Assembly (NCBI RefSeq): GCF_039535785.1
Contig: NZ_BAAAXV010000009.1
Span: 1,426,001 to 1,490,000 of the forward strand
Reading direction: 5' to 3'
Origin: Nonomuraea helvata
GTDB lineage: Bacteria > Actinomycetota > Actinomycetes > Streptosporangiales > Streptosporangiaceae
DNA length: 64,000 bases
Shown here: positions 43,888-52,523 of the stretch, piece by piece
Numbering within the stretch: the stretch's first letter is position 1
Layout of the letters: each line of letters begins with the position of its first letter
Notes under the pieces: model-generated
What the model saw: only the letters and a program-made list of their open reading frames with translations
Databases searched by the model: none
What the model was told of the DNA's origin: nothing
Program-made: the position numbers and the translations under genes

Positions 43888-44088
43888 AGCGCCCGGGCGT
43901 GACACTCGGGGAGTTTCTTCGGCCCTATCGACCAATGTTCGTCCCATCCTGCCGTCCGTTGCAGTGCTCTCTTTTGGAACGATCGCTCGCGGGGGCCGTA
44001 ATGTCACGCCCGACTTTTCCGGAAAGCCGTAGAGGTTGACCGCCCGACAAGATGTCCTAGCAGCTCAACGAGGTTTTTCCAGCGTTTT

Positions 44089-45354
44089 TTAGCGCTCTGA
44101 AATCTCTCGTGTAATGTCCGCGCCGAGCGCGCGCATTCGGGCGGCGAGATGCGCGTGGCCGCGGTCGATCAGGTATCCGGAGTCGATCACGGTCTCGCCC
44201 TCGGCGGCGAGCCCGGCGAGCACCAGCGCGATGCCCGAACGCAGGTCGTGGGCCGTCACCTGGGTGCCGATCAGCGGCGTCCTGCCGCGCACCACGGCCC
44301 GGCTGCCCTCGACCTCGACGTTCGCGCCCATCTTGTTCAGCTCTCCGGCCAGGGCGAACCTGCCGTCGAAGATGCGCTCGTGGATGTAGCTGGTGCCGTC
44401 GGCGAGCGCCGCGACGGTCATCATCGGGGACTGCAGGTCGGTGGCGAAGCCGGGGTAGGTGTCGGTGATGATGTTGATCGGCCGCAGCGGGCCCTCGCAC
44501 CGCACGTGCAGGACGGCGCCCTGGCGGGCGAACTCGACGCCCATCTGCTCCAGCTTGTAGCGGACGACGCCGAGGTCGAGGCCCGTGCCCACGAGGCTCA
44601 GCTCGCCCCCGGTGATGGCCGCGGCCATCGCGAACACACCGGCGTCGAGCCGGTCGGGCATCACCGTGTGCTCGACGGCGTGCAGCTCTTCCACGCCCTC
44701 CACGGTGATGAACCCCGTGCCGCCGCCGCTGATCCGCGCGCCCATTTTGGTGAGCATGTCGATGACGTCGAGCACCTCGGGCTCCAGCGCCGCGTTCTCG
44801 ATCACCGTCGTGCCCTTGGCCAGGGCGGCGGCCATGATGAGGTTCTCGGTGCCGGTGTGGGAGGGGGTGTCGAGGTAGAGGGTCGCCCCGGTCAGGCCGG
44901 ACGCCTTGACGTGGATGACGGTGTCGCCCTCGTCCACGATGGCGCCCAGCCGCTTGTAGCCGAGGTAGTGGAAGTCGAGGTTGCGGCTGCCGAGGTTGCA
45001 GCCGCCGACGCCCTCCACGATCGCCTCGCCCAGCCGGTGGAGCAGGGCGGGGGTGAACAGCACCGAGCCGCGGAAGCGCCTGGCGATCGCGGCGGGCAGC
45101 ACGGGGCTGTCCACCCTGGAGGCGTCGATGACCAGCGTGCGCTCGGACTCGTGCAGCTCGACGTACGCGCCGACCGACTCGGCCAGCTCGATCGCGCGGC
45201 GGACGTCTTCGATGATCGGCACGTTGCGCAGGACGGTGCGGCCCTTTGCGGCGAGCAGAGCCGCACCGATCATGGGTAGCACGGCGTTCTTCGCGCCCTG
45301 GATGAACGCGGTTCCACGCAGTGCGTTGCCACCGCGCACGCGGTAACGGACCAT
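44089..45354 (-). CDS. UDP-N-acetylglucosamine 1-carboxyvinyltransferase family enzyme (MurA-like)
   Basis: A 421-residue EPSP-synthase-fold enzyme. MurA transfers enolpyruvate from PEP to UDP-GlcNAc in the first committed step of peptidoglycan synthesis. The Lys motif GAKNAVLPM is at the N-terminus, the PEP-binding Cys is kept in GVGGCNLGSRNLDFH (about residue 115), and TDLQSPMM and DLRSGIALVLAG hold other active-site residues. The Cys loop differs from the usual GGCxIGxRPVDxH, which suggests a second MurA paralogue rather than the housekeeping copy. AAGGAG lies about ten bases before the ATG at 45354. Confidence 0.85.
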   Translation of the reverse strand: MVRYRVRGGNALRGTAFIQGAKNAVLPMIGAALLAAKGRTVLRNVPIIEDVRRAIELAESVGAYVELHESERTLVIDASRVDSPVLPAAIARRFRGSVLFTPALLHRLGEAIVEGVGGCNLGSRNLDFHYLGYKRLGAIVDEGDTVIHVKASGLTGATLYLDTPSHTGTENLIMAAALAKGTTVIENAALEPEVLDVIDMLTKMGARISGGGTGFITVEGVEELHAVEHTVMPDRLDAGVFAMAAAITGGELSLVGTGLDLGVVRYKLEQMGVEFARQGAVLHVRCEGPLRPINIITDTYPGFATDLQSPMMTVAALADGTSYIHERIFDGRFALAGELNKMGANVEVEGSRAVVRGRTPLIGTQVTAHDLRSGIALVLAGLAAEGETVIDSGYLIDRGHAHLAARMRALGADITREISER

Positions 45355-45432
45355 TTCGTGCGGCTCCTTGAAATCAACGGTGAGGCTCGATCGGGCCAAC
45401 AGTAGTCGCTTACACCACATGACCCAGCCGAA

Positions 45433-46269
45433 TCATCCGCTAAAGGAAGCCCCCGTGACGCGCTCATATGCTTCTAGGTATCGCTGCCTTGTGCGCTCGA
45501 CCACGTGGTCAGGAAGGCGAGGTGGGGGGTTTCCGGAGGATTTGTCCCATCCTGATTCGGGCGATAGCAACCAATCACGCACAAATTGCTTGTCAAAAGA
45601 GGGCTGCGCACGGCCGGGTTGCCATTGGTCGGCCGGCCAGAATCGCGACGAGTCGGGCGTAAGCACCTCGTCACCCATCGTCAGCACCCCGTCGGCGTCC
45701 CAGCCGAGCTCGATCTTGGTGTCGGCCACGATGATGCCGCGCTCGCGGGCGATCTCCGCGCCGCGCGTGTAGACGGCCAGGGTGATCCGCCGCAACTCCT
45801 CGGCGGTCTCCGCGCCGACCTCCTGGACGACCCGCTCGTACGAGATCGGCTCGTCGTGCTGCCCCACAGGCGCCTTCGTGGACGGGGTGAAGATCGGCTC
45901 AGGGAGCCGGGAGCCGTCCTCGAGCCCCTCGGGCAGGCGGACGCCCGAGACCGTGCCGTCGGCGCGGTACTCGTTCAGCCCGCCGCCCGTGAGGTAGCCC
46001 CGCGCCACACACTCGACCTGCACCATCCGCAGCGGCCGGCACAGCACGCTGCGGGCGTCGTCGCCGGGCGCCACGACGTGGTTGGGCACGACGTCCTTGA
46101 GCTGGTCGAACCACCACAGCGACATCTGCGTGAGGATGGCCCCCTTGTCGGGGATGTCGGGCTCCAGCACGTAGTCGAAGGCCGAGATCCGATCGGAGGC
46201 GACCATCAGGAGCAGGCCCTCGCCGGTCTCGTAGAGGTCGCGGACTTTGCCGGAGTGCACGAGTTTCAT
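45433..46269 (-). CDS. purC: Phosphoribosylaminoimidazole-succinocarboxamide synthase
   Basis: A 278-residue SAICAR synthetase of purine synthesis, joining CAIR and aspartate with ATP. The motifs HSGKVRDLYE, VASDRISAFD, VECVARGYLTGG and ADTKIELGWD are all present. The ATG overlaps the purD stop (ATGA), so the two are translationally coupled. The last about 60 codons are less GC-rich than the rest but the frame is intact. Confidence 0.95.
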   Translation of the reverse strand: MKLVHSGKVRDLYETGEGLLLMVASDRISAFDYVLEPDIPDKGAILTQMSLWWFDQLKDVVPNHVVAPGDDARSVLCRPLRMVQVECVARGYLTGGGLNEYRADGTVSGVRLPEGLEDGSRLPEPIFTPSTKAPVGQHDEPISYERVVQEVGAETAEELRRITLAVYTRGAEIARERGIIVADTKIELGWDADGVLTMGDEVLTPDSSRFWPADQWQPGRAQPSFDKQFVRDWLLSPESGWDKSSGNPPPRLPDHVVERTRQRYLEAYERVTGASFSG

Positions 46270-47489
46270 CGGGCGATGTCCGTCCTGTGGAAGGAGCCGC
46301 GCAGCTCGATCCGGCCGACGAGGTCGTAGGCCGCCTGGCGCGCGCTCTCCTGGTCGGGTCCGTGGCCGACCACGTTGAGTACCCGGCCGCCGTTGGAGAC
46401 CACCTCGTCACCCTGCCGCTTGGTGCCGGCGTGGAGGACGTACGCGTTGTCCGTCTCCTGCAGCCCGTTGATCACGTCGCCCTTGACCGGCGCCTCGGGG
46501 TAGTTCTCCGAGGCGATCACCACGGTCACGGCCGAGCCGTCCTTGAACACCGGGTCGAGCCCCAGCTCGCCGGTCGCGCACGCCATCAGCAGCCCGCCCA
46601 GCGGCGTCTCCAGCCGATCGAGCAGCACCTCTGTCTCCGGATCGCCGAAACGCGCGTTGAACTCGACGACCTTCGGCCCCTTCGAGGTCAGGGCCAGCCC
46701 CACGTAGAGCACGCCCTGGTAGGGCAGCCCGCGCCGGGTCAGCTCGCCGATCGTCGGGTGCACGACCTCCCGCATGACCTGCTCGGTCAGCCCGTCGGGC
46801 GCCCACGGCAGGGGCGTGTAGGCACCCATGCCGCCGGTGTTGGGGCCCTCGTCGCCGTCGTAGGCGCGCTTGAAGTCCTGGGAGAGCTGCAGCGGCACGG
46901 CGGTGCTCCCGTCGCACAGCGCGAACATCGACACCTCGGGCCCGTCGAGGAACTCCTCGATCACCACCCGCTCGCACGCCTGCGCGTGCGCCAGCGCCTT
47001 CTCCCTGTCGTCGGTGACGACCACGCCCTTGCCGGCGGCCAGCCCGTCGTCCTTGACCACGTAGGGAGCGCCGAACTCGTCGAGAGCGGCGGCCGCCTCC
47101 TCCTCCGTGACGCAGCTCCTGGCCCGCGCGGTCGGCACGTCGGCCGCCGTCATGATCTCCTTGGCGAACGTCTTGGAGCCCTCGATCATGGCGGCCTCTC
47201 TCGACGGCCCGAAGCACGCGATGCCCGCCTCGCGTACGGCGTCGGACACCCCCGCCACGAGCGGCGCCTCCGGCCCCACCACCACGAGATCGACCCGTAG
47301 CCGCAGGGCCAGCTCGGCCACCTGCTCGGGGTCGAGCGGGTCGACGGGATGGACGGTCGCCACCTCCTCGATGCCCGCGTTGCCCGGGGCACAGTGGAGC
47401 TCGCCGACCTGGGGATCGAGCTTGAGTGAACGGCACAGGGCGTGCTCACGCCCTCCGGAACCAATGACTAGAACGCGCACGCGGTCCAT
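46266..47489 (-). CDS. purD: Phosphoribosylamine--glycine ligase
   Basis: A 407-residue ATP-grasp enzyme making glycinamide ribonucleotide in purine synthesis. VLVIGSGGREHAL starts the N-domain, the ATP-grasp loop is YVVKDDGLAAGKGVVV, and metal-binding NARFGDPETEVLL is present. The ATG at 47489 (or GTG at 47480) has no strong ribosome site. It forms an operon with purC. The upstream 345 bases separate it from corA and hold a structured RNA candidate. Confidence 0.95.
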   Translation of the reverse strand: MDRVRVLVIGSGGREHALCRSLKLDPQVGELHCAPGNAGIEEVATVHPVDPLDPEQVAELALRLRVDLVVVGPEAPLVAGVSDAVREAGIACFGPSREAAMIEGSKTFAKEIMTAADVPTARARSCVTEEEAAAALDEFGAPYVVKDDGLAAGKGVVVTDDREKALAHAQACERVVIEEFLDGPEVSMFALCDGSTAVPLQLSQDFKRAYDGDEGPNTGGMGAYTPLPWAPDGLTEQVMREVVHPTIGELTRRGLPYQGVLYVGLALTSKGPKVVEFNARFGDPETEVLLDRLETPLGGLLMACATGELGLDPVFKDGSAVTVVIASENYPEAPVKGDVINGLQETDNAYVLHAGTKRQGDEVVSNGGRVLNVVGHGPDQESARQAAYDLVGRIELRGSFHRTDIAR

Positions 47490-47635
47490 TGTCGCAGGCC
47501 CGCCGCCCCGCGCACGCGAGGGTGCTCCGCCACACCATTCGCCCGAATAGCACCGGAACTTTGTCGAGTTCTACCTGAGTCCAGGCCGTCCTTGCGAGTA
47601 TCGTCAAGTAGGTTCACCCGCCTGTGGTAAGTTAG

Positions 47636-47747
47636 GGCGGCTTCGCGGCGTCCCAATGCGATTGGAGGTGGTCCGGGATGAAACCTGGTGATCCCAGCAG
47701 TACGTGCTCGTTCACGTACACCCCGTATACCCCCGACCACTCCAATC
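47636..47747 (+). promoter_or_regulatory. Structured leader candidate (three-way junction) upstream of corA
   Basis: P1 is a 13-bp stem with one bulged G: GATTGGAG plus TGGTC (47660-47673) pairs with GACCACTCCAATC (47735-47747). Inside it P2 is GGGAT/ATCCC (47675-47679, 47691-47695) with an 11-base loop, and P3 is GTACGTG/CACGTAC (47700-47706, 47713-47719) with a 6-base loop. A G/C-rich imperfect hairpin precedes P1. The element ends 87 bases before the corA ATG and is not protein coding. It does not match the M-box consensus I know. A metal-sensing riboswitch is an inference from structure and neighbour; the element could also belong to the divergent purD message. Confidence 0.5.
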
Positions 47748-47834
47748 CGGCAGCCTGATCGTGCCTCCGCGCATTCTGTGAGGTGACTTTTCATCGCGCG
47801 TGGAGCGTGCCAGGTCGGGCGGAAAGGGACTGCC

Positions 47835-48944
47835 ATGCGCTCGTCCACGCTTTTCCGTCGCATCAACCGTCACCCTGTTCGTCCGCACACCGGGCTCGCG
47901 CTCGCCGAGTCGGTGCGTGAGGTCTGCGTGCCCCCCGTGGACTCCCTCGTCGAGTACGGCGCCTACATCCAGGGCAAGAAGGTCGCCGCCTCCGGCATCG
48001 TCGAGGCGCTCGACCTCGTACGCGAGCACAACAAGAGCTCCGACGGCGCCAACGCGTTCGTCTGGGTGGGACTGCACGAGCCCGAGGCCCCCGAGGTGGA
48101 GTGGCTCTCCGAGGTGTTCGGGCTGCACCCGCTGGCCGTCGAGGACGCCGTCAAGGCGCACCAGCGCCCCAAGGTGGAGCGGTACGGCGAGTCGCTGTTC
48201 ATGGTGCTCAAGACCGTCTCCTACCTCGACCACGACGAGCTGACCGGCAACAGCGAGATCATCGCCACCGGCGAGATCATGGTGTTCCTGGGCGTGGACT
48301 TCGTGGTGACGGTGCGCCACGGCGAGCACTGCCCCCTCACGGTGGTCCGCGAGCGCCTCGAGGACAAGCCCAAGCTGATGAACCGCGGCCCCGCCGGCGT
48401 CCTGCACGCCATCGCCGACCACGTCGTCGACCAGTACCTCCAGGTCGCCGACCTCATGCAGCTCGAGCTGGAAGAGGTCGAGGCGACGGTGTTCGCCGAC
48501 GTCAGCTCCCGCGACATCAACCGGATCTACCAGCTCAAGCGGGAGATGCTGGAGATGAAGCGGGCCGTCATGCCGCTGCTCTCCCCCCTGGCCGCACTGC
48601 CGCAGCGCCGCGTCATCCCCAACGACATGCGTGAATACTTCCGCGACGTCGGCGACCACCTCTCCCGGGTGTGCGAGCAGGTCGAGTCCTCGAACGAGCT
48701 GTGCAGCTCGATCCTGCAGGCCGCACTCGCCCGTTCCAACGCGCTCGCCAACGAGGACATGCGCAAGATCTCGTCCTGGGTCGCCATCCTGGCCGTGCCC
48801 ACGATGATCGCCGGGATCTACGGCATGAACTTCGACTTCATGCCGGAGATCCACCAGGTCTGGGGCTACCCCGCGGTGCTGGCCGTCATGGTCGCCGCCT
48901 GCGTGCTCCTGCACCGTGGCTTCCGCAGGAACGGCTGGCTCTAG
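47835..48944 (+). CDS. corA: Magnesium/cobalt transporter CorA family
   Basis: A 369-residue CorA. It has a large cytosolic N-terminal funnel domain, long stalk helices (VVDQYLQVADLMQLELEEVE), and two C-terminal membrane helices with the selectivity motif YGMNF at about residue 328. The short basic tail RRNGWL faces the cytosol. It carries Mg2+ or other divalent cations through a pentameric channel. GGCGGAAAGGG precedes the ATG. A structured leader lies upstream. The TAG stop is part of the CTAG target of the insertion sequence that follows. Confidence 0.93.
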   Translation: MRSSTLFRRINRHPVRPHTGLALAESVREVCVPPVDSLVEYGAYIQGKKVAASGIVEALDLVREHNKSSDGANAFVWVGLHEPEAPEVEWLSEVFGLHPLAVEDAVKAHQRPKVERYGESLFMVLKTVSYLDHDELTGNSEIIATGEIMVFLGVDFVVTVRHGEHCPLTVVRERLEDKPKLMNRGPAGVLHAIADHVVDQYLQVADLMQLELEEVEATVFADVSSRDINRIYQLKREMLEMKRAVMPLLSPLAALPQRRVIPNDMREYFRDVGDHLSRVCEQVESSNELCSSILQAALARSNALANEDMRKISSWVAILAVPTMIAGIYGMNFDFMPEIHQVWGYPAVLAVMVAACVLLHRGFRRNGWL

Positions 48945-49037
48945 GTGACTGGTGTTTTTTGATCTATCTCGCGCCGGTCTCGCCTGTTGTGCCATGGTGA
49001 TCGGTGTTGGTCACCGGGAGCGGGGAGAGACCGAGCG

Positions 49038-50642
49038 ATGGCAGTGGGCCAGACTCCGATGCAGCCGGGGTTGCTGTCTTCCACGGTGAGTTTTGTCGAG
49101 GGTCGGCTGGCGCCGAACTCGATCTACACGGTGCTGCACCGTGAGTGCCGGAATCTGTTTCCGGACGAGATGTTCGCCGACCTGTTCGCTGAGGATGGGC
49201 GCCGGTCGGTGCCGCCGATGATCGTGGCGGTGGTGATGGTGCTGCAGCGGCTGGAGGGGCTGTCGGATCGCGAGGCGGTGGATCGGTTCGCCTTCGATGT
49301 GCGGTGGAAGTACGCCGCCGGCGGGCTGGACTTCGACCATCCAGGGTTCGTGCACACCGTGCTGGTGGACATGCGGGCCCGGCTGGCCGCCTCCGACCGG
49401 CCAGACCGGATCTTCGAGCGGACCGTGGAGGTGGCCGCCCGGGCCGGGCTGATCGGCCGCAAGCGGGTGCTGGATTCGGCACCGATCTATGACGCGGTGG
49501 CCACCCAGGACACCATCACGCTGATCCGCTCGGCGATCCGGGGCGTGCTGCGCGCCTCCGACCGGGAGTTGCGGGTCGCGCTGCGGGCGGTGATCTCCAG
49601 CGGGGACGCCTACACCGATCTCGGTAAGCCGGTCATCGACTGGACCGAACAAGCGGAGCGGGAGGCGCTGATCGACTCGCGGGCCCGCGATGGGTTCGCG
49701 CTGCTAGCCGTGCTGGACGGACGGAAGGTGGCTGAGGAGGTCGATCAGGCGGCACGATTGCTGGCCACCGTGCTCGGCCAGGACCTGCAGCACGGCGAGG
49801 ACGGGGTGTTTCGGATCGCCCGCAAGGTGGCCAAGGACCGTGTCATCTCCACCGTCGATGCCGAGGCGCGACACGGCCGCAAGACGGTGGAGCGCTCGTT
49901 CGACGGATACAAAGGCCACATCGCCGAAGACCCCGACAGCGAGATCATCACTGCCACCCGGGTGACGGCAGGCAACGTGGGCGATGCCGAACCGGCCGCC
50001 GAACTCCTGGCTGACCTCCTGTCCGAGCAGGCCGAGCAGGCCGAGCAGGCCGAGCAGGCCGAGCAGGCCGAGCAGGCCGAGGTTTATGGTGATGCCGCCT
50101 ACGGCACCGGGCCGATGCTTGCCAAGCTCGACCGGGCGCAAATCGAGGCGATGGTCAAGACGCAGCCCTCCAGCGCGCCCGGAGGTCGCTTCACCAAGGA
50201 TGCCTTCACCGTCGATCTGGAGGCCGGGCGGGTGATCTGCCCGAACCAGATCGTCAAGGAGATCCGCTGGCATCGCAATGGCAGTGGCGTGGCGGCCTTC
50301 GGCTCCGCATGCGCGGGATGCCCGCTCCGGGAGCGGTGCACCACCGCCAAGGACGGCCGCGACATCAACCTCAGCCCGCACGAGGCACACTTGGCCCGGG
50401 GCCGGGCCAACAGTGCCGATCCCGGCTGGCTGGCCCGATACCGCGCCACCCGGCCCAAGGTCGAACGCAAGATCGCGCATCTGATGCGGCGACGGCATGG
50501 CGGACGCCGCGCCCGCATGCGCGGCACCGCCAAAGTCGACGCGGACTTTTCTTTGCTGGCCGCCGCTGTCAACCTGGCACGCCTGGCGGTGCTCGGCGTT
50601 ACTTCCACCTCAACCGGGCGATGGGCAGCGACAATGGCCTGA
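49038..50642 (+). CDS. IS1182-family transposase (DDE)
   Basis: A 534-residue transposase. The N-terminal region (LFPDEMFADLF, RRSVPPMIVAVVMVLQRLEGLSDREA) is the DUF772-like domain of IS1182/IS5-type elements. The catalytic part has KRVLDSAPIYDAV, YGDAAYGTGPML and a cysteine cluster CAGCPLRERC. The C-terminal KVERKIAHLMRRRHGGRRARMRG is typical. A run of six Glu-Gln-Ala units sits before the second catalytic motif. The start is the ATG at 49038 with GGGGAGA upstream. The frame is intact, so the element may be active. Confidence 0.9.
   Translation: MAVGQTPMQPGLLSSTVSFVEGRLAPNSIYTVLHRECRNLFPDEMFADLFAEDGRRSVPPMIVAVVMVLQRLEGLSDREAVDRFAFDVRWKYAAGGLDFDHPGFVHTVLVDMRARLAASDRPDRIFERTVEVAARAGLIGRKRVLDSAPIYDAVATQDTITLIRSAIRGVLRASDRELRVALRAVISSGDAYTDLGKPVIDWTEQAEREALIDSRARDGFALLAVLDGRKVAEEVDQAARLLATVLGQDLQHGEDGVFRIARKVAKDRVISTVDAEARHGRKTVERSFDGYKGHIAEDPDSEIITATRVTAGNVGDAEPAAELLADLLSEQAEQAEQAEQAEQAEQAEVYGDAAYGTGPMLAKLDRAQIEAMVKTQPSSAPGGRFTKDAFTVDLEAGRVICPNQIVKEIRWHRNGSGVAAFGSACAGCPLRERCTTAKDGRDINLSPHEAHLARGRANSADPGWLARYRATRPKVERKIAHLMRRRHGGRRARMRGTAKVDADFSLLAAAVNLARLAVLGVTSTSTGRWAATMA
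50025..50078 (+). repeat. Six tandem GAGCAGGCC units inside the transposase gene
   Basis: A perfect 9-bp microsatellite encoding Glu-Gln-Ala six times. It keeps the frame and lies between catalytic blocks, so copy number could vary without loss of function. Confidence 0.95.
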
Positions 50643-50836
50643 CCAGGGAGAACAACCGCACGCCACGGTTACGGAAGGCCAGCGGACACCCTTCGGAACC
50701 CCTGTGGATAACTCGGCAGAGCAGGGCTGACCCGAACCCCGCAAAGGCCGGGCCACCCAAGCTCGATCACAGGCCCGGCTCAGCAGATCGCGATCGAGAT
50801 TCAACCGGCCGGGATCGACCGCTTAACACCAGCGAC

Positions 50837-51742
50837 CTAGACCCCCACCGGCCTGAGCGGGCCCACGGGCTCGGGCAGCTCCAGCCCCCGCTCCCGCCAG
50901 AGCTCCCGCATCCGGTCGGGGTAGTCGGTGACGATCCCGGCCACCCCCAGGTCCAGCATCCGCGCCGCCAGGGCCGTCTCGTTGACGGTCCAGACCGCCA
51001 CGTCGAGCCCGGCGGCGTTCACCTGGGCCATCAACGCCTCGTCCACCATGATGTGCTCGGGCGAGAGCGTGGTGGCCCCGGCGTCGCGGGCGGCGGCCGG
51101 TATGTCGTCGCCCAGATCGTCGTGCCAGTGCAGGGTGTCCAGCTCGATCAGCGCGAACCGCCGCGTGTCCGGGGCGAGCCGGGCGGCATGGGAGATGATC
51201 CGCCAGTCGAAGCTGAGGATGGCCGCGTTGCCGAGCCTGCCGTGCCGGTCGAGCTCCTCGACGACCAGTTCGGTGAAGAGCTCGGGATCGGGTGTCAGCT
51301 CCGGCCTGGTGGGGTCGGACTTCAGCTCGACGTGCAGCCGCACGCCCTCCGCCTCGTAGGCGTTCACCAGCCCCAGCACGGCGCCGAGCGTCGGCATCCT
51401 GGTCTCCGGCATGGGGACCTGGGTCAGCGCGAACGGGTCGTCGGGGTGGCGCGGCAGCCGTACGCCCACGTCGAGCGTGCGCAGCTGCGCCAGCGTGAGA
51501 GCGTTGATCGGCTTGCCGACGTACGGGAAGAGCGGATCGTCCGCCTTGAGCGGCCGCCGGTCGGCGCTCGTCACGGCGGAGACCGTCAGATCGTGCGTGA
51601 GCACGAGGCGGCGATCGGCGGTGAGGGCGACGTCGAGCTCGAGCGCGTGAACGCCGAGCTCCATCGTGCGGCTCATTCCCGGCAGGGTGTTCTCCGGCCA
51701 GAGGCCCCGAGCTCCCCGGTGACCATGTATTTCAACGCGCAC
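50837..51742 (-). CDS. Glycerophosphodiester phosphodiesterase family protein
   Basis: A 301-residue GDPD TIM-barrel protein. The motif HGHRGARGLWPENTL near the N-terminus and ALELDVALTADRRLVLTHD supply the catalytic His, Glu and Asp residues; later VELKSDP and VWTVNE complete the site. It hydrolyses glycerophosphodiesters to glycerol 3-phosphate and an alcohol. No signal peptide is seen, so it is probably cytosolic. GTG start; a TAGGGT box ends seven bases upstream and suggests a leaderless message. The stop codon overlaps the CTAG target duplication of the insertion sequence. Confidence 0.9.
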   Translation of the reverse strand: MRVEIHGHRGARGLWPENTLPGMSRTMELGVHALELDVALTADRRLVLTHDLTVSAVTSADRRPLKADDPLFPYVGKPINALTLAQLRTLDVGVRLPRHPDDPFALTQVPMPETRMPTLGAVLGLVNAYEAEGVRLHVELKSDPTRPELTPDPELFTELVVEELDRHGRLGNAAILSFDWRIISHAARLAPDTRRFALIELDTLHWHDDLGDDIPAAARDAGATTLSPEHIMVDEALMAQVNAAGLDVAVWTVNETALAARMLDLGVAGIVTDYPDRMRELWRERGLELPEPVGPLRPVGV

Positions 51743-51749
51743 AACGGGG

Positions 51750-51755
51750 ACCCTA
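51750..51755 (-). promoter_or_regulatory. Leaderless -10 (TAGGGT) of the GDPD gene
   Basis: TAGGGT on the minus strand ends seven bases before the GTG start at 51742. Confidence 0.4.
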
Positions 51756-51838
51756 CCTGGCGCGGGTCACGACTAGGCGATGCCACGCCGTGTCCTTTTT
51801 ATCCTGCTACGCCCCGGTACTCTGTCAGAGGCAGACCA

Positions 51839-51844
51839 TAAGCT
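51839..51844 (+). promoter_or_regulatory. Leaderless -10 (TAAGCT) of the GNAT gene
   Basis: TAAGCT ends seven bases before the ATG at 51852. The context CATAAGCTTGG is the same as before pyrE. Confidence 0.5.
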
Positions 51845-51851
51845 TGGCTCC

Positions 51852-52502
51852 ATGACGGAGGTTCTCAAAACTGCCCATCCCGCCATAGTCCGGGCCTGGG
51901 TGGACGGCTGGGTGATCTCCCGCAACACCCCTCGTCCCGTGGTCGAGCCGTGGGGCCTGCGGGTGGACGTGGGCCTCCCCGGCCACGTCTCCCGCCATAT
52001 CGTCACCGCCCCGACCCCCGGGATCCTCCACCATCTGACCGGCACCATCACCACGCCGGGCACGTGGCTGAAGCTCTGCACCGCCGCCTGCGCCGTCGCC
52101 CCGCTCCTGCCGGAGCGGTGGGTGGTGCAGGACCCGGAGTTCATGATGACGGTGTCACTGACCCGCAGGACGCCCCAGGTCCCCTCCGGCTACACGCTGG
52201 CCGTCACCACCCGTGCGGGCGTCACGGCGGCCCGCCTGCTGACGGCGGCGGGCGAGATCGCGGCCAGGGGCCAGTTCGCGCTGGCGGGCCGCACGGCCGT
52301 CGTGGACAAGGTGGAGACGGCGGGCAACCACCGCCGCCGCGGGCTCGGCACGGTGGTCATGCAGACCCTGGCGTCCACGGCCGCCTCGATGGGGGCCCGC
52401 ACGGGCGTGCTGGTGGCCACGGCGGAGGGCCAGGCGCTCTACGAGACCCTCGGCTGGACGCTGCACACCCCGATGACCGCCGCCGTCCTGAAGTCCCTAT
52501 GA
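51852..52502 (+). CDS. GNAT-family N-acetyltransferase
   Basis: A 216-residue protein with the acetyl-CoA binding signature GNHRRRGLGTVVMQTL near residue 165 and the usual final strand pair (GVLVATAEGQALYETLGW). The N-terminal about 100 residues are not typical and may bind the substrate. The start at 51852 is chosen because a -10 box ends seven bases upstream; the frame is open from 51780. The acceptor is unknown. It diverges from the GDPD gene and is convergent with the NUDIX gene. Confidence 0.82.
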   Translation: MTEVLKTAHPAIVRAWVDGWVISRNTPRPVVEPWGLRVDVGLPGHVSRHIVTAPTPGILHHLTGTITTPGTWLKLCTAACAVAPLLPERWVVQDPEFMMTVSLTRRTPQVPSGYTLAVTTRAGVTAARLLTAAGEIAARGQFALAGRTAVVDKVETAGNHRRRGLGTVVMQTLASTAASMGARTGVLVATAEGQALYETLGWTLHTPMTAAVLKSL

Positions 52503-52523
52503 AGGGCCGGCGGACGACTGGGG

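Larger units (their letters stand above)
48945..50836 (+). mobile_element. IS1182-family insertion sequence, 1,892 bp, intact
   Basis: The ends are imperfect inverted repeats: GTGACTGGTGTT (48945) and, read inward from 50836, GTCGCTGGTGTT. CTAG stands at 48941-48944 and again at 50837-50840, a 4-bp target duplication. One transposase gene fills the element. The matching ends, flanking duplication and open frame suggest a recent and complete insertion. Confidence 0.85.

Noticed and set aside
45433..45620. Frameshifted or truncated purC end
   Set aside because: The local drop in GC drew attention, but the frame runs cleanly to the expected length of about 280 residues.
47636..47747. M-box (ykoK) magnesium riboswitch
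   Set aside because: A GTTAG start is present, but the conserved GTGAGGCTCC and later loop sequences of the M-box are missing, and the fold is a simple three-way junction.
50025..50078. CRISPR-like array
   Set aside because: The repeats are 9 bp without spacers and lie in frame within a transposase gene; it is a microsatellite.
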